DNA of 64,000 bases from Hypholoma sublateritium FD-334 SS-4 (GCA_000827495.1 KN817542.1:351446-415445); one strand, 5' to 3'. Numbered from the stretch's first letter, positions 35,701 through 47,264 are shown. Made by a program: numbers and translations. The notes: generated by a model not told the origin, from the letters alone.

Positions 35701-36310
35701 AACTGGCTTGCTGGGATTGTTGCTCGATCGAAGTAACATCGTCGCTGTTGCGCAAACAAAAGTGAGTCCTTCGTTTGGAGTGATCAAATAAAAAGTTTTG
35801 ATAATTGTAAATAGCCTGGACTCGCTCTATTGACTTTGTTCCTGAGTCGTGTCGAGGTCATCAAGCAGACTATCGCAGCGTCTGACTTGTCGGAGGCACC
35901 CACAATCGAGGAGAGCCAGCAATGGTACGTTCGACCCCTTCTGATTTGGCCTCTTTCTAATACTTTCTAATAGGCGGCTCATGTTTGACCATCTGTTCCA
36001 ACTCCTCGCCCCTCATCTTCTCATGCTTTTCCCATCCCAGCGCATCATCAACCCAGATCCCGTTAATGTTTCCATCCCCATTGATATAGTTGATCAGCCA
36101 GTTTGGCAGTTTCTCGCCGCCCTGGCTCTCCACGGCGCCATCGAGCAGCACCACGTTTTAGTGGGTTCATTGCGCGAAAAAATTCTCGATAATGTCCTCC
36201 GCGTTAATAAAGGCCTCGTCCACGACGAAGATGAACGACAAACCATATTGGCCAACGTCAACCTCTTTTTGCACGCAGTCAACCTAGACAGTTCGCAGAT
36301 CGCTATGTAA
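32776..36310 (+). CDS. PAT1: Pat1-like mRNA decapping activator
   Basis: Exons 32776-32947, 32999-33163, 33227-34398, 34457-34769, 34825-35045, 35104-35246, 35298-35369, 35425-35761, 35815-35924 and 35974-36310 give 1013 aa. The acidic N-terminus (MSFFGLAERDLARDRLEN) and WGEESYDGL fit Pat1. Exon 3 encodes a long Gln-rich region with many CAG runs and Arg/Glu repeats, then LTQDPYADDFYAQVYG, a basic segment, and a helical C-terminal domain including QFLAALALHGAIEQHHVLVG. Pat1 links deadenylated mRNA to Lsm1-7 and Dcp1-Dcp2 in P-bodies. The gene follows GDB1 on the same strand after 191 bp. Homology was judged by pattern, strongest in the linker and C-terminal domain. Confidence 0.85.
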
Positions 36311-36661
36311 TGTTTTATTTTTCTTTCGGATCACGCAAGGTTGCCCCACCACGATATCTCACCTTCTACTACTATCTATAAATAGTCAAGGCAATAAACT
36401 ACCGCTAACATACACATGAGATATCATATATCAGGTCCTATACATATGATAGAGAAGCCTTGCATTTACGAGTGTAACCCAGTGAGGCGCCTCATAACAT
36501 TCAGGAAGAGGAAGAGAGATGTGTGATAGACCTAGCTGACAATTTTGAGCTTTCCTGAATCGTGCTTTTCACCCGACTGCGCTGTGAGCCTGACATGCAA
36601 TCCGAGCTCAAGGTGTACTAACATCTTATTCAAGTACATAATCTTATACATACTCATATAC
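36311..36661. other. Intergenic region between convergent genes
   Basis: AT-rich 3' flank shared by PAT1 (+) and the kinase-like gene (-), with runs of CATA/TATA repeats around 36410-36450 and 36630-36675. No gene seen. Confidence 0.5.
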
Positions 36662-38004
36662 TCACATATATATGGGAGAGCAGGTATATGTTCTTTTCAA
36701 AATCCGGGGAGGAACACCAGCAAGAAACTCACTGAGCTTTTGCAATACTTCAGCAGCAGTCACTCGGTCTATGGGATTGTCAGGCATCATTGAAAGCCAA
36801 AGGGTGTCAATATCTTCAATCCCCGTCTCCTAAGTGTATTCATGTCAGCTGTTTACACTTCCGCGATTAAGGGTGGGCTTACAGATAACATCTGAACAAG
36901 ATGGAATCCGAACTGCCAAGTATCCACTGGCAGGAGAAACGGGCAGTACATGGATGGCTCTGGCACCAAGACTCGGAGCTCTGGCGCCCTTGGTCGAGCA
37001 TAATCTTCAGGTGCGAGGCTAAGTGGAAAGACAGAGCATAGTCTATTCGAAGAGTCAATGTCATCAGAGAACTGTACTGCTGTCTCGAAATCTATCAGGT
37101 AGACTCGCGGACGAGTCCAATTTTGACTTGAGAGGGAGTGTGGATTCCATTCAACCATAAAGTTATCCAAGAAGAGATCCTGTACATGGGTTGAATGTGG
37201 TAAAACCTTGCTTTACTGAATAAGGGCTTACACGATGAGCGATATTCTTTCCATGAATGTAGACAACTGCCTACCAAATGAAACAGTCTATTAACCAGAT
37301 GTAACAAAATGCAAATTTTAGCGCACCTCAAGAGCCTGTGTGACCATATATATACTGTCTTCAATTGAACGACCAGCCTCCGGTATTAGGGCAGTTATAA
37401 GACCTTCTCCAAGTCGGGGAAATACACCAGGGACTATATCTTCATATACAATCTCTGACACCATTGGTAAGATGTGGTTATTACTGAGCAGGCGCATGAG
37501 GCGAAGATGGTGTAGATCCTCCCCAGAAACACTCATGACCCGCACAACATAGTCTTGTTTACATCGTCGAACAGCATGAAAGAGACCGTTTCCTGGACTG
37601 AATTGACGTAGGACGAATTCGTATTGCCTATCGGCTGGGACAGAGGCATAGTGACTGAGTGCAGGAGGATCATACATAAATTGATTGAGCTCGTCTGACT
37701 GGGCCCAAAGGGTGAAACTGTGTAGTTCAAACAGCGGCCTGAGAGAATTCCAGGTTCTGGTATATGCTTCTGAATCAGATTCATCGAAATGAAGTCCTCT
37801 CCACATATGCAGTCCTGCAGGAAGCTATTGCAGTTGGTGAATCAAGTTGATGATGAGACTAATTATTGCAAGTCATTTACGTACCCAACCTCGTGCAGGA
37901 AACATGAATAAACGAACCAAGGTGAAATGTAGTCGGCGAAATAAAGAAAGTGAAGAGGAGCTAAATAGTAGGCCAAGACGTTGTATTATCTTTACGAGCG
38001 CCAT
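36662..38004 (-). CDS. Divergent fungal protein kinase-like protein
   Basis: Exons 38004-37885, 37824-37327, 37270-37232, 37179-36883 and 36829-36662, all phase 0, give 373 aa. The catalytic-loop motif HRDLFLDN (H218, D220, N225) is split exactly by an intron after Arg219. LIDFE (D249-F250-E251) replaces DFG, and PVDTWQFGFHLVQML matches the kinase F-helix region. The strand that normally carries the ATP-binding Lys reads DYVVRVMS, with Arg at the expected place, and no clear Gly-rich loop is seen. The family resembles the expanded kinase-like proteins of Agaricomycetes. Activity is doubtful: catalytic Asp and Asn are kept, the nucleotide-binding Lys appears changed. The N-terminus is hydrophobic/basic and could be a membrane or mitochondrial signal. 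Confidence 0.7.
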
Positions 38005-38429
38005 TGCGGACCTAAAGGCAACCTAAAGGACTCTGAATCAGCTTGCCGCTTATTTGATTCAAAGCTTCATGTAGAGTCTAGACTGAGGACTCGCTAGCCA
38101 ATTCAAGCTCGCTGATGGCTCTATGACAAATAAAAAAGTGATGATATCAAACTCAACATGTGACGTGGCGAGCTAGAGTCCGCTAGAGTCTAGACCGTGT
38201 GACCGTTCTCTCGACGAGGGGAAATATCGAGCCCTCGCTCATGTTCAGGTCGGCATCCGCCCTAGGGGCGAGCGCTCAGCGCCGAGCGACGAGCGTCGCA
38301 GGTAGCGTTAGGTCCTAGGAGGTATTGGGCAAGTATTGGGTCGAAGTTATGCGTGTCATTCTCTAGGAAGACAGTCATGCCAGACTGGGCAGATTATCCT
38401 ACTCCGATATCTCAACACTGTCTAGATAG
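38005..38429. other. Intergenic region with a transposon-end relic
   Basis: This lies between the start of the kinase-like gene and the 3' end of the glycosyltransferase gene. It contains repeated GTCTAGACT/TAGAGTC motifs (38070-38195) and the relic described at 38227-38264. Confidence 0.5.
38227..38264 (-). repeat. Truncated copy of the transposon terminus
   Basis: Read on the minus strand from 38264, TAGGGCGGATGCCGACCTGA and then ACATGAGCGA..GCTCGA match the outer 38 bp of the terminal inverted repeat at 23055/24303. The similarity stops before the GAGTTTAAATCCC block, so only the tip remains. Confidence 0.55.
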
Positions 38430-41028
38430 TCATGGCAATGATGCATCACTAGCACACATAAGGGATCGCGCGTCATACAAATCAGTCGGAGATACGCAGT
38501 CCAAGAGCTCTGTCCGCCTCGCGAGGCCTTGCTTGACTAACGCATCCAGCGAGGTGGGGTGGCCCGTTAGGTTCAGTATAGGTAGAACCGCCAAGGGAGG
38601 GAGACTACCGTGTGGCAAGTCCAGCAGCCTCGAGCTTTCCTGGGGTTTGTGCAGCTGCATCAGCGGCAGCAAAAATAGATCCTGCTTCTCGGCCGATCGC
38701 ACTTTAACATGCGACCCGACCTCGAGGTGGTTCGTGGACAGCGAGACGAAGTCCTCGTAGTTCGGGTAGAGCATGACGTATCCGCGAAGGTAGACGAGCT
38801 CGATGAAGAACTTCTTCCACGACTTCGCCCAGTGGTTCGAGCGTACGGCGGGTACGACGTCGTCCTCGATGGCGAGCGCGGTCGAGGCGAGGCGCACGGC
38901 GAGGTAGTCATGGAACTCGCGCCAGTGCTCCGGGAAGTAAATCGCACCCCAGCTGCATGGCACGGCGGACAGGTATGGCGTGAATGGGTGGGGCACGCCG
39001 AGCACAGAGAAAAGGGCGCGCGGGTTAAACGCCTGACGGCCCTCCATCGGGAGCTCCAGGTGCTTTTGCTGGTAGAGGCTGATTCCGAACATGTTGGGCG
39101 CTCTGTTGCTTGCGCTGCCGTACCTGTGCGTCGGTCATCATGCTGTTCCGGCATAGTGTGAGATGTGCGAATAAACATACCGATATCGTAAGATGGCCAT
39201 CTTTAGCCAGGCGTAATACAACGGAGATACTTCTATGTCGTCTTCGAGGAGCAGGCCGTAGGAATCATTGTCTCGCGGGTACCACGACTCGACTACGGCT
39301 GGGAGAAGGCCGCCGTGCACGACGCGGTGGTGTATGAAAACACTACCAAAAGGCCACGTAATGTTCCCGGCGATGCGCAGAGATTCCGCGGCACAGTCTT
39401 GCTCGACATTAACACGCAGGTCGAGCGGGTCTCCAAAGTACCTCGCCGCCTGGAGGGAATGCAACAGGCGGGTGAGCGCGGCAGGTCGGTCCTTTGTGAT
39501 AATGCTGATGTCAATGCGGGGGCGGTGCCAGTCTGAAGTCGGCGGTCTATCAGCCAAAAGTCACCCCATAAGTTTATCATTGGACTGTACTTTGCCATTC
39601 TTTCACCGATAGCGCCGACATCCATTCTGTGTTGGAGAGATCGAGACGGGGAATGCGTATATGCGTTGCGCCGGGATAGAGCATGCGCCCCTGGGCTGAG
39701 GATATGAAGCTTACTAGGTTATCGAGTTCCCAGAGAGTCAACACGACATTAATAGCAAGAGGTTCTGCAAGCCACCGAGAGAGAAAAGCGGATCCGTGAT
39801 TCGTAAACGAAAGCATTGTCCGGCTTATGAGCACGTCATATTCAATATCACAGCGATAAGTTTCAAAGAATTCCGTTTCCCAGTTGAGACGGGTAGTTGG
39901 TCTGTCGTATCCTTCTGCATAGACGAGCACTCGAATCTTGACAGTCCTGTCTCTAGATTTCATCCTACATATCAGAGGAGCAATCGCGCGTAGGTCATCG
40001 CGTGTTGGCAACAGGAAGATGAAATGACCGGAGACAGTGATTGCGGACGAGATCGCTGGACTTGGGTCAGGGTCCCAGTCACGAAGTGGAGGTGCATCGG
40101 GGATGGAGAGGGGTTCAATCTGGTGGGTTAGATTTTTGGCTGATGCACTTTCCGAGGATATGGCTATCACCAGTCCTCCAGTACTGTCAGGCCTGTCCTC
40201 GGATATGCGTTGACCGAGATCAGCCCATGGATCCGGAGCCACATGCATGACACTAGCGAGAGGCGCGAGGAGCGAAGACGACATCAGGAACGGAGGGTAT
40301 AAATAGCGTGCCGGATGCGCCTGTCCCAATGCAAAAATCGTCGACGAAGTACCTTCTGTGCGAAGAACACCTCTAGGTCCGAAAGGAAGAGATACATTGG
40401 GCGGGTTCAGCAAGACGTCGCGCATCGGTCGAGACAATTGGCTCAAACCATTTTCGTCCATGATGAGAATCCAGCCAGATACGACGTCCATAGAAGCCCT
40501 GAGAGTCGCAATGGATGACTCAGTATAGCCTTGCCACGGACGGAGCGAAACGTCAGGATGGTTGTGTGAGCCTAGTGAGGCGAATGTCCTTTGGAGCATT
40601 CGCCGAACATCAGCCACAATCGCATCTGGGCAGATGATGACCACCTCGCAGACATGCTCTAAGGGGTGGAAAAAAGGCTCTAGTAGGTCCTGCGTTTTCT
40701 CCAGAGAGCCCGAAAGAATTGGTAAAATGGCTGTCACTGATTGATGTGGTACAAGAGCAAGTGACGTGTCCCAACGGAAATCCAAGAAAGAGGACGCGTC
40801 CAATTCGCCTATGGTTATTGGAGTATAATCGCCTTGGAAGACATTTGTATCGTTCCCTGGGTTGAGAGAAGGCGGCGAAATAGGGCGACGCTGCTGCGGC
40901 ACAGACTGGGAGACGTGGTTTGCACGGGCAGAGTACAACACGGTGGAAAGAACAAATAAGCATATGGAAGTTATCACACTTGAGAGAAGGAAAGGACTGT
41001 CGCGTTTTCGGAGAACGAAGTTTGACAT
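38430..41028 (-). CDS. Membrane-anchored GT-A type glycosyltransferase-like protein
   Basis: Exons 41028-39591, 39532-39181 and 39123-38430 give 827 aa. A basic N-terminus and one hydrophobic segment (about 13-32) predict a type II Golgi/ER membrane protein. The C-terminal half carries a GT-A-like pattern: IDISIITKDRPAALTRLLHS (nucleotide-binding start) and YGLLLEDDIEVSPLYYAWLK, an EDD acidic motif like a metal-binding DXD, then NMFGISLYQQ. Fungal proteins of this type are annotated as family-2-like or uncharacterised glycosyltransferases; donor and acceptor are unknown. The N-terminal half has a second Rossmann-like appearance (ILPILSGSLEKTQDLLEPFF). The start has good context (CCACCATGTC); the frame is open further upstream but without a signal. 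Confidence 0.72.
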
Positions 41029-41538
41029 GGTGGCATGGGTTGAAGTTGGGTTAAAGAGAGTCCTCACTGGCAGTCCTGAGTCGACAAACAAAAAATCAGT
41101 CCGACTCGTCCACTGGCATTGGAGGCACGTGCGCGTCAAATGGTATCCTCTTGGAAGTTCATTTGAAGGTACCCTGGCCGTCACTGGTGCATATCTTGAT
41201 TTTTGACATGTCATATGGTGTTGGGAGAGTTTTGGGAACGTTTTGGGAAAGCCCGCAGCAAGTTTGCAGTTGATTTTGAGTTGACGCAAAAAGAGTCTGT
41301 GCATGCCGGGCGCGGGTGTGTTACGCGGCCCGCGTCGTGGGAATTTCTGTATGCGTGCCGTTTGACGCAACGCTGCGGCGCACGCACTACGCAACTACCT
41401 ACATACTTATGCCGATTTTGTAGGATTTAGCATGCCACTCACACGCAAACAGTATAAAGAGCAATGCAAATCAATGCTAGAATACATTCTTACTCCTCGC
41501 CTGCCAAATCACCCCACTTGTTCCTCTGAGTCATACTC
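41029..41538. promoter_or_regulatory. Divergent promoter region (glycosyltransferase / SDR)
   Basis: About 510 bp separate the two start codons. TATAAAGA at 41453-41460 lies 79 bp before the dehydrogenase ATG and is a likely TATA box. The minus-strand gene shows no clear TATA. Confidence 0.5.
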
Positions 41539-42849
41539 ATGAAAGTTAGCATCCCTCAAGTTTTCTGGGGACAGTTGACTGATACTGTCCCGCCGGTCGT
41601 CGAGAAGAATCTGGAAGGGAAAACAGTCTTGGTCACAGGGGCAAATGTTGGGCTTGGATTTGAGGCTGCGAAACACTTTGCCCGGATGAACCCCGGGAAG
41701 CTGATCATTGCATGCAGAGATCAGCAACGCGGCGACGCGGCCTTGCAGAGTACGCCTACTTTATTCTGCGAGATATTCCTTTTTTAACCATGTTTGGCGC
41801 AGGCATAAAGAAAGACACCGGATGCGAAAAAGTCGAATTGTGGCTTCTTGACCTCGCCGATTTTGGTTCCGTGAAATCCTTTGCACGACGCTTCGGAGAA
41901 CAAGAACAGCGGCTGGATATTCTTGTTGAAAATGCTGGGATAGTTCCCGGATTTAAGGCCGAGATTACGCGGGATGGATGGGAGTCAACGTCAGTACTCG
42001 GTTTTTTATGTCAACTGACGGCATTCACTGAGCTGGAATATCACAGTTTACAGGTCAACAATCTATCCACTTCCCTTCTCGCTTTGCTCCTACTTCCTCG
42101 CATGATCGCAACAGCGAAGACATATAACACAACACCCAGGCTCGTGGTGGTCGCCAGCGAGGTGCATTACTGGACAACAATTGGACCGGAAGTGATTGAC
42201 TCCGCTAATCCCTGGAAATTATTTGGAAAGGACAAAGATTACATCGCTAAGTGAGTATGCCCAATGGCTACCATGCTTCTGAACATTGACCATCAAAAAG
42301 GAAACTGCTCATTCGATATCATGATACCAAGTGCAAGTACCTGTCTATTTAATTGCCAAAGGTCACATGGGTCTGACCTCCTCCAGTATTGAATATCTTT
42401 TTCGCTCGCGCTCTCAACGAGAGGCTGAGAGGGGAGCCAATAATTGTCAACACAGTAAATCCCGGGTATTGCTACTCCAATCTCTCCCGGAATATGCCTT
42501 CTATTATACTCATGCTCGACAAACTGGCCAAGTGGATCTTTGCGCGCACCACCGAACAGGGAAGCCGTTCTCTCGTATGGGCTGCCATCGGAGGCGACGA
42601 AGACAGGGAAAAACTTCGCGGGGCATACGTTGCCTTATGCCAAGTCTCTGAGGCAAGTGACTATGTGCTTAGTGATGAGGGCAAGCGTGCACAAGACGTA
42701 CTATGGGTGAGTTCCGAGCTTCTTTAGAATCTGCGAGCACTGGGTCGCCCTGATACTGACTATTGCGTTTCAAGAATGACCTCATTAAGGAATTGACTGT
42801 GATTGAGCCTGACATCCGTCAGATCATTCTTGACAATCTTAAGGATTGA
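41539..42849 (+). CDS. Short-chain dehydrogenase/reductase
   Basis: Exons 41539-41749, 41803-41989, 42047-42250, 42301-42332, 42387-42706 and 42775-42849 give 342 aa. The cofactor site TGANVGLG (33-40) fits an NAD(P)-binding Rossmann fold; LVENAG replaces the usual NNAG; the catalytic set is Ser170 (VVVASEVHYW), Tyr207 and Lys211 (YHDTK). VNTVNPGYCYSNLSRN is the usual PG motif region. The insert between Ser and Tyr is longer than in classical SDRs, as in WW-oxidoreductase/retinol-dehydrogenase-like fungal members. Substrate unknown. The intron after exon 4 is GC-AG and splits the sequence right after the YxxxK motif. Confidence 0.88.
42333..42386 (+). other. GC-AG intron in the dehydrogenase gene
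   Basis: The donor GCAAGT and acceptor CTCCAG join YHDTK to LLNIFFARAL in frame. Nearby GT dinucleotides all give the wrong phase. Confidence 0.78.
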
Positions 42850-43586
42850 TACTGGCCGTTTTCTCCACGAAGAGTATTCCAGCCGTAGCTCGCTTCCCTC
42901 AACAAATATGGCAATACATCTGGTAATTATATGGATAGTAAATTAGTGGATCATTTTCGATATCTTTGAGAAAATCTTATACTCAGTCAACTATAGTGTT
43001 GAGTACTATAGCATATGTATTACTGAGAAATCTTACTTACAATGTATTCCTAATCATAGTACCACATCATTGCATCAGATTGGAGGTCTTCGCGTTGACC
43101 TGTAAAGATTTTCGTTCTCATGATATCGTGATCCGATGCCCGGAGTTTTGAGCTTGGTTTGTGGTCCTCTCGACACCTATTTTGGCGGTGTCTTCAAAGT
43201 TCAAATGTGATGCATGTGATGGTTGTTCAGCCGTGAGCCACTTTGCATACGAGGTGAGATAATCTAGGCCTTCGGTAAAGTGTTTCCCAGCAATTCTTTA
43301 TCTTCGCATATATTTTGACGGCCACATTCTTCCTCCTTACCTGTCGGGAGTTGGTTGGGAGGCAGCGCTGAGATCTACTGAGATTGTGGCGGGACGTGAC
43401 CTATTTTTAGATATTTTTAGTTCGGTTTAAAAATAGCACTCAAACCTGGTCACCACCGCATGGGGGGAGAAAGAAATTTACTGGAGTGTATGTGTTAGGA
43501 GACAGGAGCTAGGACAGTCACAGCCCAGTATGGGCCCTTATATAAAATGTGACATGCCCTATCATACACGCACCCTCTCTCTCAGG
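42850..43586. other. Intergenic region before the DUF6533-type gene
   Basis: No gene recognised. It includes AT-rich stretches with TATTTTTAG-like repeats (43403-43435). TATATAAAA at 43539-43547 lies about 40 bp before the next ATG and is a likely TATA box. Confidence 0.5.
43539..43547 (+). promoter_or_regulatory. TATA box of the DUF6533-type gene
   Basis: TATATAAAA sits 40 bp before the ATG at 43587, implying a very short 5' UTR if used. Confidence 0.6.
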
Positions 43587-44808
43587 ATGTCGGCCATTTT
43601 TGAGGCGCCAGTACCACCAGCCGACCTGCCCAATCCCTTGACACCGATGGCATTTCTACCCCCTAATGTGGCATTTCAATTGTCGGTCAAATCATACGTA
43701 GCAGTGGGGACAACTGCTGTGCGTGGTATACAGATAACCTTTGAATAGCTACACCGTACTGATATTTCATCCGTCAGGTTTTTGCGTGGGATGTTGTTAA
43801 TAGGCTTTCTGAAGATTATCGACTCCTGGTCAAATATCCAGTGAGATTGCCTACTCTCACATATTTTCTATCAAGGTGTGAGCACTAAAACCGGATCTTA
43901 TATAAAATCTGCTGATAGAAAGCCAGGATCTCTACTTTTGTATACGTGATAGCATGTACAGTTTTTGACAGTGAGTTACTCGTCCCAGTCACACTGATCA
44001 AGTAAAATCTAAGCCGAGTACATATTCTTAGCTGCTCCCGTTGGAAATTGTACAAGACTTGCGCACCTGGTCGACTGGTTCGTCATAGTCGTGGTATCGT
44101 CAACATCCTTCTTGTTTGTCCTCCGGGTCTGGGCAATATTTGGCTACAATCAGTACATCCTTGCCTTTTTTCTCTTGAGCTGGCTATCAGTTACTGGAGC
44201 TACTGCAACCATTGGTATTGGCCTTCAAGGAAGCGCAAAAAATATTGGGACCACAAAATATTGCATGTATACGCACGCTCCTTCATATATTTCTAGTTCT
44301 TTCATTGTTCCCTTCATCCACGACACTTTGGTCTTTGCTGCTATAACATGGCGACTTTTCCAAAATATCGCTTCCGATTCGATTGGAATGAGAAAGGGAA
44401 TTCGGATGGTGATTTTCGGTGATTACCTCCCAGTGTTCTCCCGGGCTCTATTGCAGGACGGACAAATGTACTATCTGTGAGTCCCGTTCTAATGAATTAT
44501 GCTGCAAATCGGGTCTAACCAGGCTGATTCAAAGGACGGTCCTGACGTCAGGCCTCATCACAATCATCATGTTCTATCTCCCGTTCCCTCCAGGATACAA
44601 GTTACTTTTCACAATCCCTAATATCACCATAGCAAATATCATGGCCGCTCGGGTGTACAGGAACACCAAGTTTGAGCGTTACAAAGACTACCCTCTACCC
44701 AGTATTCAATTGCGCTTCGGCACATCCGAACCTGAATTGGCTTCCCACAGCTTTCCCATGCCTATTAGTACATTCTCGGCAGAAACATCCATTGCACAGC
44801 CCGGTTAG
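43587..44808 (+). CDS. DUF6533-type multi-pass membrane protein
   Basis: Exons 43587-43718, 43778-43875, 43927-43970, 44032-44476 and 44523-44808 give 334 aa. The N-terminal block with WDVVNRLSEDYRLLVKYPVR and YFLSRISTFVYVIACTVF matches the DUF6533 region found in Agaricomycete multi-pass proteins; several more hydrophobic segments follow (FVIVVVSSTSFLFVLRVW, YILAFFLLSWLSVTG, PFIHDTLVFAAITW, SGLITIIMFYLPF). About seven membrane spans are predicted, giving a receptor-like layout with a Ser/Pro-rich cytosolic tail. Function is unknown. The stop directly after IAQPG is taken as real; a few more in-frame residues would need an impossibly short intron. Confidence 0.78.
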
Positions 44809-45318
44809 TACCACAGAAGTCGTATATGCGCACTTTGGATCTGACGAGAATAATGTTAAAATTGGTTGTCCAGACGGTGTCGAAAATTATATTAGTAGTA
44901 ATCAGAACAGTATTGACGGACCTAAGATTGCACGAGTGAGTCAATATCTCCTTCTCGACCGGATTTTGTGTCTAAAATGTATGGTAAACTCATTTCAGGA
45001 ATAAAGGACTCGATGTTAATCTAGTACCCACTCTCTGTTCAGAGTTCCATCGGATTCTTGTTATCTTTATTATTTCTGACAAGAGATAAAACCTTGAGTT
45101 TTACCAATATTAATTACTGACAGATAGAAAAACAGCCGGTAGATGTGCAGTCCCTATATATTTTTATGTATCTTATTCATTCAAGGTCGACCGTGCGGCT
45201 GTCTAAAAATAGCATTTACCTCGCCTTGCCAATGAGTTTTGTGTGAATCATTTTCATACCCTGAGCTTGCTATCAGTCCGTTTCGAGTAATACCAATTGC
45301 CTGTGCTGCCAATCTCTT
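44809..45318. other. Intergenic region, AT-rich
   Basis: About 510 bp between the DUF6533-type gene and the deacetylase gene. The + strand frame continues open past the stop of the former (to about 45003), but nothing supports it as coding. Confidence 0.45.
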
Positions 45319-47013
45319 ATGCCTGCAAAACAGGTTTTGATAGGATTCGGCGTCGATGTGGATGCTGTGGCAGGGTGGTAAGCGCTTGCTATTGAAGAGT
45401 TCCAATGCATGTACGCCTTATCTGTATCAACACCGACCCGTCCTTAGGCTGGGCTCCTACGGCGGAGAAGACTCTCCACTGGACATATCAAGGGTGGGTT
45501 TTGATCTTGTCATCGCGATACGGACACATGGCGACCAGTGATTCCCAGGGAATGTATGCAGGCGAAGTTGGAGTTCTGCGCTTGTTGAAGTTACTCAAGA
45601 AATATTCCATTCAAGCTACATGGTTTATCCCTGGTAAATATTTACACAAGCTCTGCCACAGGTGATTTATATTTGAGCAGGCCATAGCCTGGAAACATTC
45701 CCGGAGCAGATGAAGATGGTGAGAGACGCTGGCCACGAAATGTAGGTGTCGTTGGTAGGCGAAATATTGTATCAAGGGTGTCGCTCATTGTCAATTGGTC
45801 AAATAAAACGACACGGACAGCGGCCTTCATGGATACTCTCACGAGGTATGCGAACCTGCAGCCTACAACAATATGAGCCTCATTTTTTTCTTTCTAGAAT
45901 CCATCAGCCTTGTCTGCAGAGCAGCAAAAAGATGTTCTTGACTATACATATAAGTTGTTGACGGACTTCAACCACGGTATTCCGCCTAAGGTTGGATCTT
46001 AGCATTTCTTTAAACCGGCTCCTAATATTTCAGAGAATACGCAGGGCAGCGTCGCTCCATGGTGGGAAGCCACTAAAGAGGGTATTTCTCTCCTGCTTGA
46101 CAAAGGAATAGAATACGGTGCGTATCAATTAAATGATGCTCCTTCACCTCAATTCAATCTGCCACGTTGCTGACGGATCCTAAGATCATTCCAGCATGGC
46201 CCACGAGTACGTTCATATTATAAACACCACAGACATTGATCTGATTTAATACCATAGTTCTCAAGCCTATTATATGCGAGATGCCGACTCGTGGACGAAG
46301 ATTAACTACAAGGCCAAAGCGGAGACCTGGATGAAGCCATTAGTGAGAGGCAATGAAACCGGTCTCGTATGCATTCCTGGGAATTGGTATCTCGAAGACA
46401 TGACGCCCATGATGTGAGTTCAGCAAACGCCGAACGCCTGCCATTTGATTTACATCAATTTCTGTCACGATGTAGGTTTATCAAGGCGAGCCCGAACTCG
46501 CATGGTTGGGTCAGCGCAACAAATTTCTATCTGCTAATTAAAAGCTAACGGAACTCAGGTCAACTCAAGGGACGTCGAGCAGCTCTGGAAGGACACTTTC
46601 ACCTATTGCTACAGGTATCATATTCGATTTATTTTCCAAGGGACATGTCTAATCGTCTAACAAAGAGAAGAAGAAGAATTCATATTTCCTCTCTCAATAC
46701 ACCCCGATGTCAGTGGGTGAGTTGACCGAGCAATTTCTTCACAGTCATATCAGTGACCAGAAGAAAACAAATATTATGCAGCCACCCGCACGTTCTTTTG
46801 ATGCTCGTAAGGCCGCTTTATGCCATGTAGCAGGAACTACCAAAATTGACCCCAATATCACAGGAACGGTTCATTGAATGGGTCAACACGCACGACAACG
46901 TCCGCTGGGTGCCCATGATCGAGATGGCTCGCGATTTCAGGCGGAAAAACAAGCCTGCGCAAGGGGCAAAGATGCCGTTTGGATACCGCGAGCCAGAGAA
47001 TTCAGAGGCATGA
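45319..47013 (+). CDS. NodB-type polysaccharide deacetylase, HpPgdA-like
   Basis: Fourteen exons: 45319-45377, 45448-45493, 45549-45633, 45681-45741, 45821-45845, 45898-45990, 46045-46117, 46185-46206, 46258-46413, 46476-46509, 46559-46614, 46666-46716, 46782-46806 and 46864-47013; all phases agree, giving 311 aa. NodB (CE4) motifs are present: GVDVDA near the N-terminus (catalytic/metal Asp) and IGLHGYSHE with H87 and H91 as metal ligands; [17 protein letters not shown] and the late LSIHPDVSG region follow. No signal peptide is seen, so it may be cytosolic. The sequence is closer in style to the bacterial PgdA/allantoinase-like group than to secreted fungal chitin deacetylases. The true substrate is open. 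Confidence 0.82.
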
Positions 47014-47161
47014 AGCAAATCGCGCCGCTCGTGTATCACAATGTACTTACATACTTCTAGCCCTCATAAATCCACTTCGCTTTTCCGTGACCATCCCATT
47101 GAAACTCGCGCCGGACCCACGCACTCCGGCCCGGGTAGCGACGGCGGGAGGACATTTCAGA

Positions 47162-47251
47162 GCCTGCCTAGCTCAATCGGATAGAGCGTCAGACTCTTAC
47201 AATTAGGCAGGGTACATCTGAAGGCTGCGAGTTCGACCCTCGCGGTGGGCT
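47162..47251 (+). tRNA. tRNA-Lys (anticodon CTT) with 16-nt intron
   Basis: A full cloverleaf can be drawn: acceptor stem 47162-47168 with 47244-47250 (two G-T pairs), D arm GCTC/GAGC, anticodon stem TCAGA/TCTGA, T arm GCGAG-TTCGACC-CTCGC. The anticodon CTT is at 47196-47198. An intron of 16 nt (47200-47215) lies one base after the anticodon, the usual place. The B box GAGTTCGACCC is present. Confidence 0.93.
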
Positions 47252-47259
47252 AATAGAAC

Positions 47260-47264
47260 TTTTT
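47260..47264 (+). terminator. RNA polymerase III terminator
   Basis: A run of five T follows the tRNA gene by 8 bases. Confidence 0.7.

Noticed and set aside
46807..46833. Earlier acceptor in the last deacetylase intron
   Set aside because: It would make a 27-bp intron and add ten residues not expected in the family. The acceptor ending at 46863 gives 57 bp.
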